Below are positions 9,060 to 17,520 of a DNA stretch of 64,000 nucleotides, in pieces. Positions within the stretch are counted from its first letter, which is position 1, and every line of letters starts with the position of its first letter. Under the pieces are notes generated by a model that was given only the letters and a program-made list of their open reading frames with translations, made no database searches and had not been told where the DNA came from. The position numbers and the translations under genes are program-made. Origin of the DNA: Tannerellaceae bacterium (lineage in GTDB: Bacteria; Bacteroidota; Bacteroidia; Bacteroidales; Tannerellaceae). The stretch lies in the NCBI GenBank assembly GCA_021201295.1, contig JAJQFE010000077.1:59505-123504 (forward strand), written 5' to 3'.

Positions 9060-10109
9060 ATGCAAAAAGGTATACCATTAACAAGTAGTCTGTTCATTAT
9101 GCTAACATCATGTAATCATCCGTCTTCCGTAACAGTAGGCTATGCAGGAGAAGACATTTCCAGAAATGCTTCGATTATCCGGGATACCGGTAACGGGCAG
9201 GTAGTATTAGAACTGAAAACAGATGGAAAATGGGAGCTCTATGCCGGTCCGTCCGTAGAGAAGATAAACCTGGAGAAGCCGGTTGCTACGGGAACAAGCA
9301 GCGGCCGTTATCTGCCGGAGATAGATACGACCACACGAAATTATTTTGAACTGGTCACCCCTGCCGGGAAAGCGATTCTGGCGGAAAGGAGATTGCCTCT
9401 GCAGGGATCTTACAACTTCAGGGACCTGGGTGGAATACGGACCATAGATGGGAAATACACCCAATGGGGAAAAGTCTTCCGGTCAGATGATATGATGCAC
9501 CTGACAGCAACAGACATCCATTATCTGGATCAGATTCCCATCCGGACCGTAGTCGATTTTCGTTCAGAAGCCGAAATCAGCCAGTCTCCGGATAAAAAGA
9601 TCTCGTCCGCAACAGAGACCTATGACTTTTCTATTACCTCCGGTAATATTACCTCCCTGCCATTTGAAGATATAGCCAGATTAAGCGCACAGGAAGCAGA
9701 CAGCCTGATGCGGACAGTGAACAGGGAGTTAGTGACCGATAGTCGTACCATCGAACAATATAAAAAACTTTTTGTCTTACTCCAGGAAGAAGACAATACC
9801 CCGTTAGTATTCCATTGCACAGCAGGAAAAGACCGGACCGGATATGGTGCTTACCTGTTCCTGTCTTCCTTAGGAGTAGATGAAGCAACCTGCCTGCAGG
9901 ATTATCTGGATTCCAATGTTTACCTGGCAGCTAAATATGGTCCTTACATGGAAAAATATCCGGACTTAAAGCCGCTCTTTGAAGTACGACCCGCCTATCT
10001 GAAAACTGCGATCCATCAGATTAAAGAACAACACGGCAATGTGGAAAATTACCTGACAAACGTGTTAGAAGTAGATATGGATCGCATGAAACAATTATAT
10101 CTTTATTAA
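9060..10109 (+). CDS. Exported tyrosine/lipid phosphatase-like lipoprotein
   Basis: From the ATG at 9060 the product is 349 residues and starts with a short hydrophobic segment ending in LTSC (Cys18), a probable lipobox. I chose this start because the upstream TTG at 9039 adds only a charged tail to the signal peptide. The P-loop HCTAGKDRTG (Cys253, Arg259) is the signature of the tyrosine phosphatase-like family with Lys-Asp in the loop, typical of bacterial Tyr_phosphatase3 proteins that act on phosphotyrosine or phosphoinositides. NFRDLGG (119-125) is another family motif. A beta-rich N-terminal segment (20-110) precedes the catalytic domain. It is probably monocistronic, with a terminator at 10168. 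Confidence 0.88.
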   Translation: MQKGIPLTSSLFIMLTSCNHPSSVTVGYAGEDISRNASIIRDTGNGQVVLELKTDGKWELYAGPSVEKINLEKPVATGTSSGRYLPEIDTTTRNYFELVTPAGKAILAERRLPLQGSYNFRDLGGIRTIDGKYTQWGKVFRSDDMMHLTATDIHYLDQIPIRTVVDFRSEAEISQSPDKKISSATETYDFSITSGNITSLPFEDIARLSAQEADSLMRTVNRELVTDSRTIEQYKKLFVLLQEEDNTPLVFHCTAGKDRTGYGAYLFLSSLGVDEATCLQDYLDSNVYLAAKYGPYMEKYPDLKPLFEVRPAYLKTAIHQIKEQHGNVENYLTNVLEVDMDRMKQLYLY

Positions 10110-10167
10110 AACAGTTTTCCTGTTTTATGATATATAAATAAGAACACAAGGGAAATACTCATATAAC

Positions 10168-10214
10168 AAAAGCTGTCTTTTGAAACCCGGACAAAGTTTC
10201 AAAAGACAGCTTTC
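10168..10214. terminator. Bidirectional terminator
   Basis: AAGCTGTCTTTTGAAAC pairs with GTTTCAAAAGACAGCTT around a 9-base loop, with A and T runs on the flanks. It separates the convergent phosphatase (+) and outer-membrane protein (-) genes. Confidence 0.88.
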
Positions 10215-10233
10215 TGTTTATATCAGACGCTGT

Positions 10234-11145
10234 TTATATATGCAAATGCAATCCGATAGACACCGGATGAACTTTCGGTCCTTTGTTATTCCCAAACATT
10301 TCAACAGGAGAATATTTGGCATAGACACCAATCCAGTTATATCCGGTCTGGACAAGGAAATCCATAGTCACAGGATGAATGTTCATCCCTCCGTCCACTT
10401 TGGTTTTATGCTTTTTTCCGTTCTCATCCCTATAGGCGATCTTGGAAGAAGACATCGTTTTAATAACACCTACCACACCGGCAGAGACAAAGAATCCTTC
10501 ATCCTGTTTCTTACGGGTCTGCCACTCCATCAGCAAAGGAATAGTCAGACTGGTGGTATTTAATTTACTGGCACTTAACCGGATTCCTTCCGGGGCAGGT
10601 TGCAGAATAGTTACCCCATCTACTTCCAGGAAATAACTGTTTGTATCAATACGGTAGCGGTTCCAACGCATACCCATACCTGTCACAAATGCCCAGTTCG
10701 TACGGGGAATACGAAAACTCTTTTCCAGAAAGTTGAGATTATATTCTAAGGATTTACCACTACGCAAAGACACCCCATCTATATCATTCACATGAAAACT
10801 ACCGTCAGCAAAATTAGCAAACCCCATACCAAAACCGGCCCAGTGACCCGAGAAGTTCCGGTCCCATCCCAGAACAGGAATACTTATATTACGCATATGT
10901 TTCCGCCTCTCATAACTCTTGCCATCTATATAATGCCCTTCAAATACCTGTTCACTCTCGATATACTCCCCATCCTCCACCAGTTCATATACCTTTACTT
11001 TGGTCCGGTCCCCCTCCTCAGAGATCTTAATCCGTTTGTTCTTTACAACTATAGTAGTATCCTGTTCTCCGCTTTCCATTGCGATAGCCGACCATCCGAA
11101 AGGAACGATCAGAGCAATCATGATTATCAGTCTTTTCATCGTCAT
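10234..11145 (-). CDS. Outer-membrane beta-barrel protein, function unknown
   Basis: A 303-residue protein with a signal peptide (first 22 residues, ending SAIA). After a charged N-terminal segment (about 25-95) the rest alternates short hydrophobic and polar stretches with many Gly and aromatic residues, as in porin-family beta-barrels (PF13568-like). An ATG two codons downstream is equally good as a start. It is the last gene of a four-gene minus-strand cluster (ECF sigma, anti-sigma-like, small exported protein, this gene), spaced 13 bases from its neighbour. The context suggests envelope-stress or surface-regulated expression. No enzymatic motif is seen. Confidence 0.75.
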   Translation of the reverse strand: MTMKRLIIMIALIVPFGWSAIAMESGEQDTTIVVKNKRIKISEEGDRTKVKVYELVEDGEYIESEQVFEGHYIDGKSYERRKHMRNISIPVLGWDRNFSGHWAGFGMGFANFADGSFHVNDIDGVSLRSGKSLEYNLNFLEKSFRIPRTNWAFVTGMGMRWNRYRIDTNSYFLEVDGVTILQPAPEGIRLSASKLNTTSLTIPLLMEWQTRKKQDEGFFVSAGVVGVIKTMSSSKIAYRDENGKKHKTKVDGGMNIHPVTMDFLVQTGYNWIGVYAKYSPVEMFGNNKGPKVHPVSIGLHLHI

Positions 11146-11158
11146 ATAGTTTTTGAAT

Positions 11159-11623
11159 TTAAAAATCTTTTCTTGTAAACAATACCGTGATCAGGTCATC
11201 ACTATCCAGTTCACCTTTAATATAGACTAAGGTGATTACTCCTTTCGTACTGACCTTAAAAAGGATAAAACGGTTCAGGTCCTTTCCGGTACCCGGCAGT
11301 TGATAGTAGGCAGAAATAATACCTCCGTCATCCGTCACCTCCTTGATCTTACGGGCACCCTGCTGATCGGTTTCCAGACACGCCCGGATAAACCGTAGTG
11401 CTTCCGCATCATTTTTGATCGAAATACTCTTATAATGAGTCATGCCGTAGGTTTCCAACATTTCATTGGAAAGTTCTACCATAGTGACATTCTTCTTTTT
11501 TCCATACCGGTTGAAGACTTCCTGTATCCGGAGATCTTTCTGGGTTTCCATGCCATACATTCCCCCGGGAAGTATCCAGCAGAAGGCCAGTAAAAGTGCC
11601 CATGTGTATTTCATTTTTCTCAT
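11159..11623 (-). CDS. Small exported protein (DUF4252/DUF6108-like), function unknown
   Basis: A 154-residue protein with a signal peptide of about 24 residues (hydrophobic LLLAFCWILPGG). The mature part is mixed alpha/beta, ending in a conserved-looking VYIKGELDSDDLI segment. It resembles the small DUF4252/DUF6108 proteins that Bacteroidales often encode next to ECF sigma operons, but I cannot settle the family by eye. It lies 12 bases after the anti-sigma-like gene and 13 before the beta-barrel gene, so the four genes form one operon. Confidence 0.7.
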   Translation of the reverse strand: MRKMKYTWALLLAFCWILPGGMYGMETQKDLRIQEVFNRYGKKKNVTMVELSNEMLETYGMTHYKSISIKNDAEALRFIRACLETDQQGARKIKEVTDDGGIISAYYQLPGTGKDLNRFILFKVSTKGVITLVYIKGELDSDDLITVLFTRKDF

Positions 11624-11635
11624 GACAGTAATTAT

Positions 11636-12136
11636 TTAATCGTCATCGCCGAATAAACTACTCAGCTCCTTCAATTGATTTTCTATAAAGTTTCGTTCAA
11701 ATTCCCCCATATCCGCCTCCGGGAAATATTCATCAGCAGATGCCGCCACTTCCTCAAGAGCCCCAAAAGCAAATTCTCTGATTTTATCCGGATCCGTATA
11801 GCAACGCCCGTTGATCACCACATAGTTGCCTTCACACAAACAGGGATCAGCTTCCGCCAGAAAGATCCGGAGCCCTGCCAGTAAGAGAAAAATGGCAGCT
11901 ACACCAGACAACACATACAGCACTTTCCGCCGGGTTAACAGGCCGGCAGCAGGGCGAACACCCCTTTCTTCCCGTTCTTTCTTTTCTATCTCTTCGTCAA
12001 AATAGGCAAATAAAGGTTGGTAGGCAGATAAATGCTCCGGAACCCCGGATGAAGAGAAATAAGTTCTCAACACACGTTCTTCCTCCGATGAGGTTTTCCC
12101 TTCAAAATATTTATTTAACAGATCATCTATATGCAT
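11636..12136 (-). CDS. Membrane-anchored anti-sigma-factor-like protein
   Basis: A 166-residue protein. The first 85 residues are acidic and helical (YFEGKTSSEEERVLRTYF), as in the cytoplasmic sigma-binding part of Bacteroidetes anti-sigma factors. One membrane segment follows (about residues 91-108, LSGVAAIFLLLAGLRIFL), then a short Cys-containing outer segment. The start overlaps the end of the sigma gene by 14 bases, which suggests translational coupling. The likely role is to hold the co-encoded ECF sigma factor inactive. The outer domain is much shorter than in FecR-type regulators and lacks a FecR fold. Confidence 0.75.
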   Translation of the reverse strand: MHIDDLLNKYFEGKTSSEEERVLRTYFSSSGVPEHLSAYQPLFAYFDEEIEKKEREERGVRPAAGLLTRRKVLYVLSGVAAIFLLLAGLRIFLAEADPCLCEGNYVVINGRCYTDPDKIREFAFGALEEVAASADEYFPEADMGEFERNFIENQLKELSSLFGDDD

Positions 12137-12638
12137 ACTTCTCCTGATTAATTGCTAAAAATTGTTCTCTGACTCGTTTACGTGCCCTGGAAAGATTGAC
12201 CCTGACAGTCTCCACCTGCGTTCCTGTAATTTCAGCGATCTCTGATAATTCATATCCCTCTATATCCTTCATCCGGATCGTGATTTGTTGCAGAGAGGGC
12301 AGGCGATCAATCAATTGCCGGATACAGTCCACCGCATCTTTTTGCTCTAATCGCTCCGCCGGACCTCCTGTCCCGGCTTCCAGAAAGGTCATTTCAAGTT
12401 TCGGAGCTTTCGGTTTACGGGCTTTCAGGGTATCCAACGCTGTATTTTTAGTCACCATCACAGCCAACGCTTCTACACTCCGGTGCTGATCCAGTTGATC
12501 ACGGATCTTCCACAATTTGAGAAAAGTCTCCTGCACCACATCCTCCGCATCCGCTCTGTTATCCGTCAGCATATAGGCAATATGTTGCAGCTTTTCCCTT
12601 AAAGGCAGTACCGTATGTTTAAACGTCTCGAGTTCCAT
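12123..12638 (-). CDS. ECF-type RNA polymerase sigma factor
   Basis: From the ATG at 12638 the product is 171 residues, normal for ECF sigma factors; the longer upstream start would add a hydrophobic leader that does not belong to the family. Region 2 contains the DAEDVVQETFLKLWK promoter-melting and core-binding motif (about residues 29-43). Region 4 has the helix-turn-helix ELSEIAEITGTQVETVRV near 132-149. It is the first gene of the cluster, followed by the anti-sigma-like gene with a 14-base overlap. It probably drives its own operon in response to an envelope signal. Confidence 0.92.
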   Translation of the reverse strand: MELETFKHTVLPLREKLQHIAYMLTDNRADAEDVVQETFLKLWKIRDQLDQHRSVEALAVMVTKNTALDTLKARKPKAPKLEMTFLEAGTGGPAERLEQKDAVDCIRQLIDRLPSLQQITIRMKDIEGYELSEIAEITGTQVETVRVNLSRARKRVREQFLAINQEKYAYR

Positions 12639-12812
12639 TTCTGCTATTAAGACGACAAAGAAAAGAAAACATAACACACCTATGTTATTTTTTACCGGAT
12701 TTATACCGGATTCCCGGATTCAATATACATAGAAAAGGAAAGAAACAACTGAAAAAGCAGGTAAGTACTTACCTATAGTCAATCATAGCCGGTTCCGGGC
12801 AGGCATAAAAAA

Positions 12813-12833
12813 ATCCCCGGGAAAACCGGGGAT
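12813..12833 (-). terminator. Hairpin in the gap between the sigma gene and the fimbrillin gene
   Basis: ATCCCCGG pairs with CCGGGGAT around GAAAA, with an A run on the plus-strand 5' side, that is a T run on the minus strand. It would stop transcripts reaching it from the fimbrillin side. The rest of the 426-base gap shows no gene apart from this and the hairpin at 12974. Confidence 0.6.
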
Positions 12834-12973
12834 ACACGCTTGTAACATTGAGTCAGTGAAGGAATGGTTAAACAGCATGTCTATTATTTACGTATGTTTT
12901 TTTACATTAGCAAAGATAGGGCGGCTATATTACAGAGGCATGACGGGTGGTTTACACTCCTGTAAATATATAG

Positions 12974-13011
12974 ACCAGGCAGGGATATCCCCTCCGGTAT
13001 CCCTGCCTGGT
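12974..13011 (-). terminator. Terminator-like hairpin after the fimbrillin gene
   Basis: ACCAGGCAGGGATA (12974-12987) pairs perfectly with TATCCCTGCCTGGT (12998-13011), loop of 10. On the minus strand it is followed by an A/T-rich stretch. It lies 53 bases after the fimbrillin stop. Confidence 0.7.
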
Positions 13012-13064
13012 GAATCAAACATAAATCCTTTACTTACTACTTAAAAAAAGGTTTGGCCTGCTTT

Positions 13065-14489
13065 TCAAAAATGTACATCTTCTTCCCCACCATACTGCCA
13101 GCCTTTGGTAGAGAGTTGCTCTATATCAATATAGAACCGGATACGGCCCGCTTCCAACAGGAGCTGATCATGGTTCAGAGAAGAATCTGCCGCAGCATAA
13201 TCTTCCAGGGCCGTGAAACGGATCACTAACCGGCTACCCGATTCCTGAAGTTCAGCACGAAAACGGGCGCTTTCCACAGCATGGGGGTTGGCATTGTTAA
13301 GGGAGGAGGGAAACGATAGGCGGATATCCTCTTTACGGAACGTGGTGGTCATCCGCAAATCAGCAGTTGACCCCTGCTTGGCATGCAGCGTCACCTTGCG
13401 CACAATCGAAACATAATCCGGACCGTCCACGGCAATATCCGTGTCGTTGTTCCGGTCCCAGTCAATTACTTCATATTCCAGGTTCACCGCGGCATTTTCC
13501 GCAGCCTCATCCGGATCTGTCCAGCCTTCCCCTTTCACAGCCGTGATGGTCAGGTTGTACTGATTGTTACGCGTTACGTCTAAAATACCTTCGCTACCCG
13601 CTTTCGTAGAGAAGAAATCCAAAGGATAATGGGTTAGTATAGAGGAGCCATGCAAATAACCGCCTACGACCAGACGGCTACGGCGATTGTCCGGGTGTTT
13701 CCTGTCCGTTTTACTCGTCTCATTGTCAAACATCAGGAAAGGAGCAGAAAAAGCACCCATTTCTTTATTAAAGTCTGTTTGTACTTTCCGGGTGGTTCTC
13801 ATCCAGTCAGGGGACTGGGCTGCCCACACCCCTTCCAGCTCACCATCCGTCAGTTTCAGATTCTCCGGTGAAGGAGCCAGATAGCCACAATCGGAACCAT
13901 AATACAGGTAGGCGACCACCGGCTGGAAAGGCAGGCTACCGGCATCCTGCAAATCAAAGATAATATTCGCAGAAGCCATCGAACGCAGCAGCTTCACATC
14001 AAACCAGTTCACCACATCTTCAGACACCCGGACCCCTTTCACCTGTCCCCACATAGGGACTACCCGGCTGCCCCGGATGACCGTATCCGTAAACTGAATG
14101 ACGACTCTTTCCCGGAGGACTTCCCAGCTATCCCCCTCCACCAACACCTCATCCGTCAACGCCGAACGGCAGTTGGCAAAGAAATAAATATCTAAGTTCT
14201 CATCAATCTGCAAAGTAGAACGGTAAGTAGCGTATTGGGAAGTATAAGCCGTACGCCTGTACGCATACTGTCCTACTTTGAACACCAGCAGGTCCAGCTC
14301 CGCTACATCTTCATCACTGAACAACACAGAGCCGTTCGCAGCAGTCACAGGCAGGAAACCCACTTCCACATCCTGGTCCGTAGCAGCCATGACAGGTCCC
14401 GTCAGATTTTCCGTCAGATCCCGGCTGTCATCCGAACGGGAGATCAACATCAATAACAAGTTACACGTAAGCAAAACTATCTTTTTCAT
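13065..14489 (-). CDS. Fimbrillin-like (FimA/Mfa-type) protein with an altered lipobox
   Basis: From the ATG at 14489 the product is 474 residues. The N-terminus (MKKIVLL, hydrophobic run, MLIS, then RSDDS) has the exact layout of a Bacteroidales fimbrillin lipoprotein signal, but position 18 is Arg where the invariant lipobox Cys is expected (codon CGT; TGT would be Cys). The mature region looks like the FimA/Mfa family: an early DVEVGFLPVT strand, an LDLLVFK segment and a beta-rich C-terminal domain ending near the stop. Fimbrillins are normally exported as lipoproteins, processed and polymerised on the cell surface. Without the Cys, lipidation should fail, although Sec export might still occur. 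The nearby helix-turn-helix regulator may control it. Confidence 0.75.
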   Translation of the reverse strand: MKKIVLLTCNLLLMLISRSDDSRDLTENLTGPVMAATDQDVEVGFLPVTAANGSVLFSDEDVAELDLLVFKVGQYAYRRTAYTSQYATYRSTLQIDENLDIYFFANCRSALTDEVLVEGDSWEVLRERVVIQFTDTVIRGSRVVPMWGQVKGVRVSEDVVNWFDVKLLRSMASANIIFDLQDAGSLPFQPVVAYLYYGSDCGYLAPSPENLKLTDGELEGVWAAQSPDWMRTTRKVQTDFNKEMGAFSAPFLMFDNETSKTDRKHPDNRRSRLVVGGYLHGSSILTHYPLDFFSTKAGSEGILDVTRNNQYNLTITAVKGEGWTDPDEAAENAAVNLEYEVIDWDRNNDTDIAVDGPDYVSIVRKVTLHAKQGSTADLRMTTTFRKEDIRLSFPSSLNNANPHAVESARFRAELQESGSRLVIRFTALEDYAAADSSLNHDQLLLEAGRIRFYIDIEQLSTKGWQYGGEEDVHF

Positions 14490-15047
14490 TTTTATCCGGG
14501 GATTGAATAATTTATCTGATTCTTCATTTCTTTTCTTCTTTCCAGTGTACATGAATAAAAGGGCATACCTATAGCTGTTGAGAAAACTCTGTTTTCACAA
14601 ACCCCAATTATTCAACCATTTAGATGGATTCCTTATGCCGGCCTGACTTTAACGGATACGTGTAGAGGGGTACCTACTCTATCAACCCAATTCCGTTTAC
14701 TCCGGAACCTTATCCTTATATTCAACATCCTGTTTCCATTTTTCATCCGCAAACCTTTTCGGCGCAAGTGTCAAACCCGATTGCTTTTTCTATTTATTTT
14801 CCGTATCTTAACAGGAAAACCAACCCTATTTTCTACGGTGCAAAAATAGTGCATCCCCCCGGAGCAGGTGTACACAATTATTGTCCATTTATAAACAATC
14901 TTTTACACGTTTCCGTTTTTTATAAATATTTATCCTTCCCATAGCTGTCAGGGAGGAAATAAGTCCGGAAGACGACTCATGCAGACAGAAAGGGAATCAG
15001 CAGATCTCTTTACATCCAACAGGGAGCCCGGGCTACCGGCAAGATGG
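14490..15047 (-). promoter_or_regulatory. Long leader/intergenic region of the fimbrillin gene
   Basis: This 558-base gap holds no convincing gene. On the minus strand a -7 element TATTTTTG lies at 14841-14848, which would give a fimbrillin leader of about 345 bases. A short minus-strand ORF of about 37 codons begins with ATG AAA AAT GGA inside this leader (near 14749), but nothing supports it as a gene. No flanking inverted repeats of the kind used for invertible promoters were found by eye. Confidence 0.4.
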
Positions 15048-16036
15048 TCAGTGGAGCAGGGTGTCAATGACCCGGTGTTGTTTTTCAAAGAAGAGCCTTC
15101 GTTCGACACGGGCACTCTGGGAGATCTGGACGGACATGCTTTGCAGGGATTTCATCCATTCTTTAACTTTATGGTAGGCCTCCTGGCTGTTCCGGATTTG
15201 TGAGAAAGTAAAATTGGTCTGGAAAACGGTCATGGAATAATCTGTGGATGCAGCATTACTGCAGGTGAATCCCATACTCAGGTTAGAAATATAAAACTGC
15301 ATATGCTCACACCAGGCCATTTCCCAGGATCCCTGCCCTTTCAGGTACTCTTCCAGTCCGAAGAGCAGTTTTTTCAGTTCGTCTCTGATCGCATCCCGTT
15401 CCTCAGTAGTGATCACATACATGTTATGGAAAAATTCGATTTCTCCGACCAGGGACCAGATCAGGCTGTTGTCCCAGATATAAAACACCTGGCTGTAGTT
15501 TTTGATTTGTTTGAATTTATCATGGAGATTCAGCATACGGACAGGCAGTTGCCACCGGGAAAAATGATCGTAAGCTTCCGTTCCGATAAAATAATGTCCC
15601 CATTTGAAGAACATGAATTTCAACAGAGTCGGATAGGGTATGTAAAACTCAATGGGGATAGAAGTATAGACATTCCCGGACTCCGCCCCTTGTTCCCCCA
15701 TCTTCACCATATGTTCAAAATTCGTTTCTATCAGCCCGGACAGTGCTTCTATGGAGGGGACTTTCTGCATAGGGGAATTGAGTCCCAAAGGCATCCACAA
15801 CTGATCATCTTCACTGCAGAGCTGGTCAATGGAAATAGTAAACACGTCGGCCAGCAGGCCCATTTCACGGATCGTAAACAACACTTTCCCGCTCAGGCGC
15901 CGGGAGGCAGGTTCTTTTTCTATACATAATATTTCTAATATCAGATTCACCAGGTCTGCTCTTTTAGGCACCTTTCCTAACAAGGCCTGGACAAATGCGT
16001 CATGGAGATCCGTTTTTTCCGGAGAATACTATTCAT
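15048..16036 (-). pseudogene. Bacteroidales helix-turn-helix regulator with a damaged start
   Basis: The main frame gives a 311-residue protein if it starts at the TTG at 15983. Upstream the frame stays open and reads YSPEKTDLHDAFVQAL before a TAG that lies only two bases past an ATG at 16034-16036. One extra base there would give a normal start (M-N-x-YSPEK). So a one-base deletion has probably cut the gene from its start codon, unless TTG is used. The segment LVNLILEILCIEKEPASRRL looks like the N-terminal DNA-binding helices of a Bacteroidales regulator family near surface-protein genes. The remaining 240 residues are mostly helical with many aromatics and no known motif. Its position next to the fimbrillin gene suggests that as a target. 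Confidence 0.6.
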
Positions 16037-16084
16037 GAATTAGTATGTTTACGTCAGTTAGCCGGGTAAAAATAGTCATTTTCT

Positions 16085-16092
16085 CAAAAATA
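16085..16092 (-). promoter_or_regulatory. -7 element of the helix-turn-helix regulator gene
   Basis: The minus strand reads TATTTTTG, a match to TAnnTTTG, about 49 bases before the ATG at 16036. The surrounding 16040-16160 is strongly A/T-rich. Confidence 0.45.
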
Positions 16093-16274
16093 TAATCTTT
16101 TGCAATATATATAAATAGGAATGACCCGATTTTCGACTGTTTTATCGAATTCCTGTTTTCATATCCGATTTTTTGTCGATAAGAAAACACCAACAGACCC
16201 AACTACCGATAAATAAGTAACAGGAACGGATTTAGTGTATATACATTCGTCTTTTTTAAACATACAGGAAAGAG

Positions 16275-16511
16275 TAGCTTTGTCATACATTAAAAAACAT
16301 GCAAACAAAAAATGGCAAAGCTATTTCTAAACAAATGCACTAAACAAAAAGAAGGGTTTCAGACCTCTCCCTGAGAACTAAATCTATGAAAAAAGTAACC
16401 GTTTACTCCCAACATAATACTGAAATTATACACTGTATTTGGGAAAGAGCCTTCATTTTTATCACACTTTTTCATTAGATGCTGAGGATTTGGTTTCACG
16501 ACCAAATCCTC
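16275..16511 (+). other. Unassigned unit: -7 element, two tiny ORFs and a perfect hairpin
   Basis: The 683-base gap 16037-16719 has no clear gene. On the plus strand TAGCTTTG (16275-16282) matches the -7 consensus. Overlapping tiny ORFs follow at 16299-16343 (14 codons) and 16312-16374 (20 codons, MAKLFLNKCTK...). A perfect 11-bp stem, GAGGATTTGGT (16484-16494) with ACCAAATCCTC (16501-16511) and a 6-base loop, ends the unit. A minus-strand ORF of 73 codons (16359-16580) covers the same stretch but matches nothing I recognise. A small RNA is possible; the evidence is weak. Confidence 0.3.
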
Positions 16512-16719
16512 TCCTCTAATATACGGGGCTGTGCCTTCAGATCTTCTATTCAAGGAAAGGTTCCATAAAGATACAAACAAAGAATCAAACTAAATTTTCT
16601 GACACGACGGGATATATCTCCCGCAGTCAGCTACCTACTTCCCTTCGAAGGACATCTGTCTGCCTTCTTTTTTATCTATGATCTTTTCAATTCCGGCTGG
16701 TCCCATATCCGGAAAGAAA

Positions 16720-17502
16720 TCAATCAGGTTTCAACACCCGGTAAATCGCTTTTCCCCAGAGTTCTCCCAACCGGGCTGCTCCCTCCAGGTTAGGATGCAG
16801 ATAGAAAATGCCGGCATTTCCCTCCTCCGGCACAAAAAGAGTATCATAATGGTCCCGGAAATAGTCAAACCCTTCCCGGTCACCCCAGAAGACCTGACCA
16901 GGATACATCTCCTGGTAATAACCGATTAATCGTTCCAACCGGGGAGTATAACTTTGCAGTCGCTGCAAGCCCTCCTCCAGATAAACAGAACTGTTGTAAG
17001 TAGTGGGACTATACCACAAAGGCTGATGAATCACCACCAGGGCACGGGGATACAAAGCTAACAATTCATCTATAATCCGTTTCATATGCCCATCATACTG
17101 TTCTGGAGAAACAGGGGCACCATTCGGGCCTGTCACCGCACTGTCATTCGTCCCCAGCATAATAGAAAAAATCAGGGTAGTCCAGCTATCCCGGTAGAGC
17201 TCATCAGCAGCAGCTTTTACTTTGGGAAACCAGGTGCCGGTTTCCGGCAGGAAATCAACCGTAGTATTGCCACTTACTCCCTGGTTGAAATATCTCACTT
17301 CCCCGATCCCAGGCTGTTTACGGAGATAAATACTGGCTTTAACCGGAGGAGCATTCCGGCGGGGATGATCGATAAGAACTCCCTGCGTAATACTATTCCC
17401 AATATATACCACACTCAATCACCGGTTCTCTTCCGCCCGGACAGACGAAACAGATAAGAAAATAAACAAAAAACAGATTCCGGATACTTTTCCCATAGGC
17501 AT
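16720..17502 (-). pseudogene. SGNH/GDSL hydrolase interrupted by TGA after the signal peptide
   Basis: The frame starts at ATG 17502 (or 17496), encodes a signal peptide (hydrophobic FLFIFLSVSSVRA) and reaches TGA at 17419-17421 after 27 codons. The next codon begins the mature domain, and the frame is open to 16720. The domain has the SGNH blocks: GNSIT (nucleophile Ser), GVSGN, GTND and a C-terminal LHPN His. CGA (Arg) to TGA is a simple explanation. Without readthrough only the TTG directly after the stop could start the rest, giving an enzyme without export signal. Family members are secreted esterases/lipases, often deacetylating polysaccharides. It lies 18 bases after the DUF3256 gene, probably in one operon. 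Confidence 0.87.
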
Positions 17503-17520
17503 ACTCCCCAATCCAAAGAC

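Noticed and set aside
12856..13044. Plus-strand ORF of 62 codons
   Set aside because: Covers the fimbrillin terminator hairpin and has no coding features.
14490..15047. Invertible promoter upstream of the fimbrillin
   Set aside because: No pair of flanking inverted repeats found by eye and no recombinase gene nearby.
15303..15929. Plus-strand ORF of 208 codons antisense to the regulator
   Set aside because: Shadow of the regulator gene; rich in His/Phe without domain pattern.
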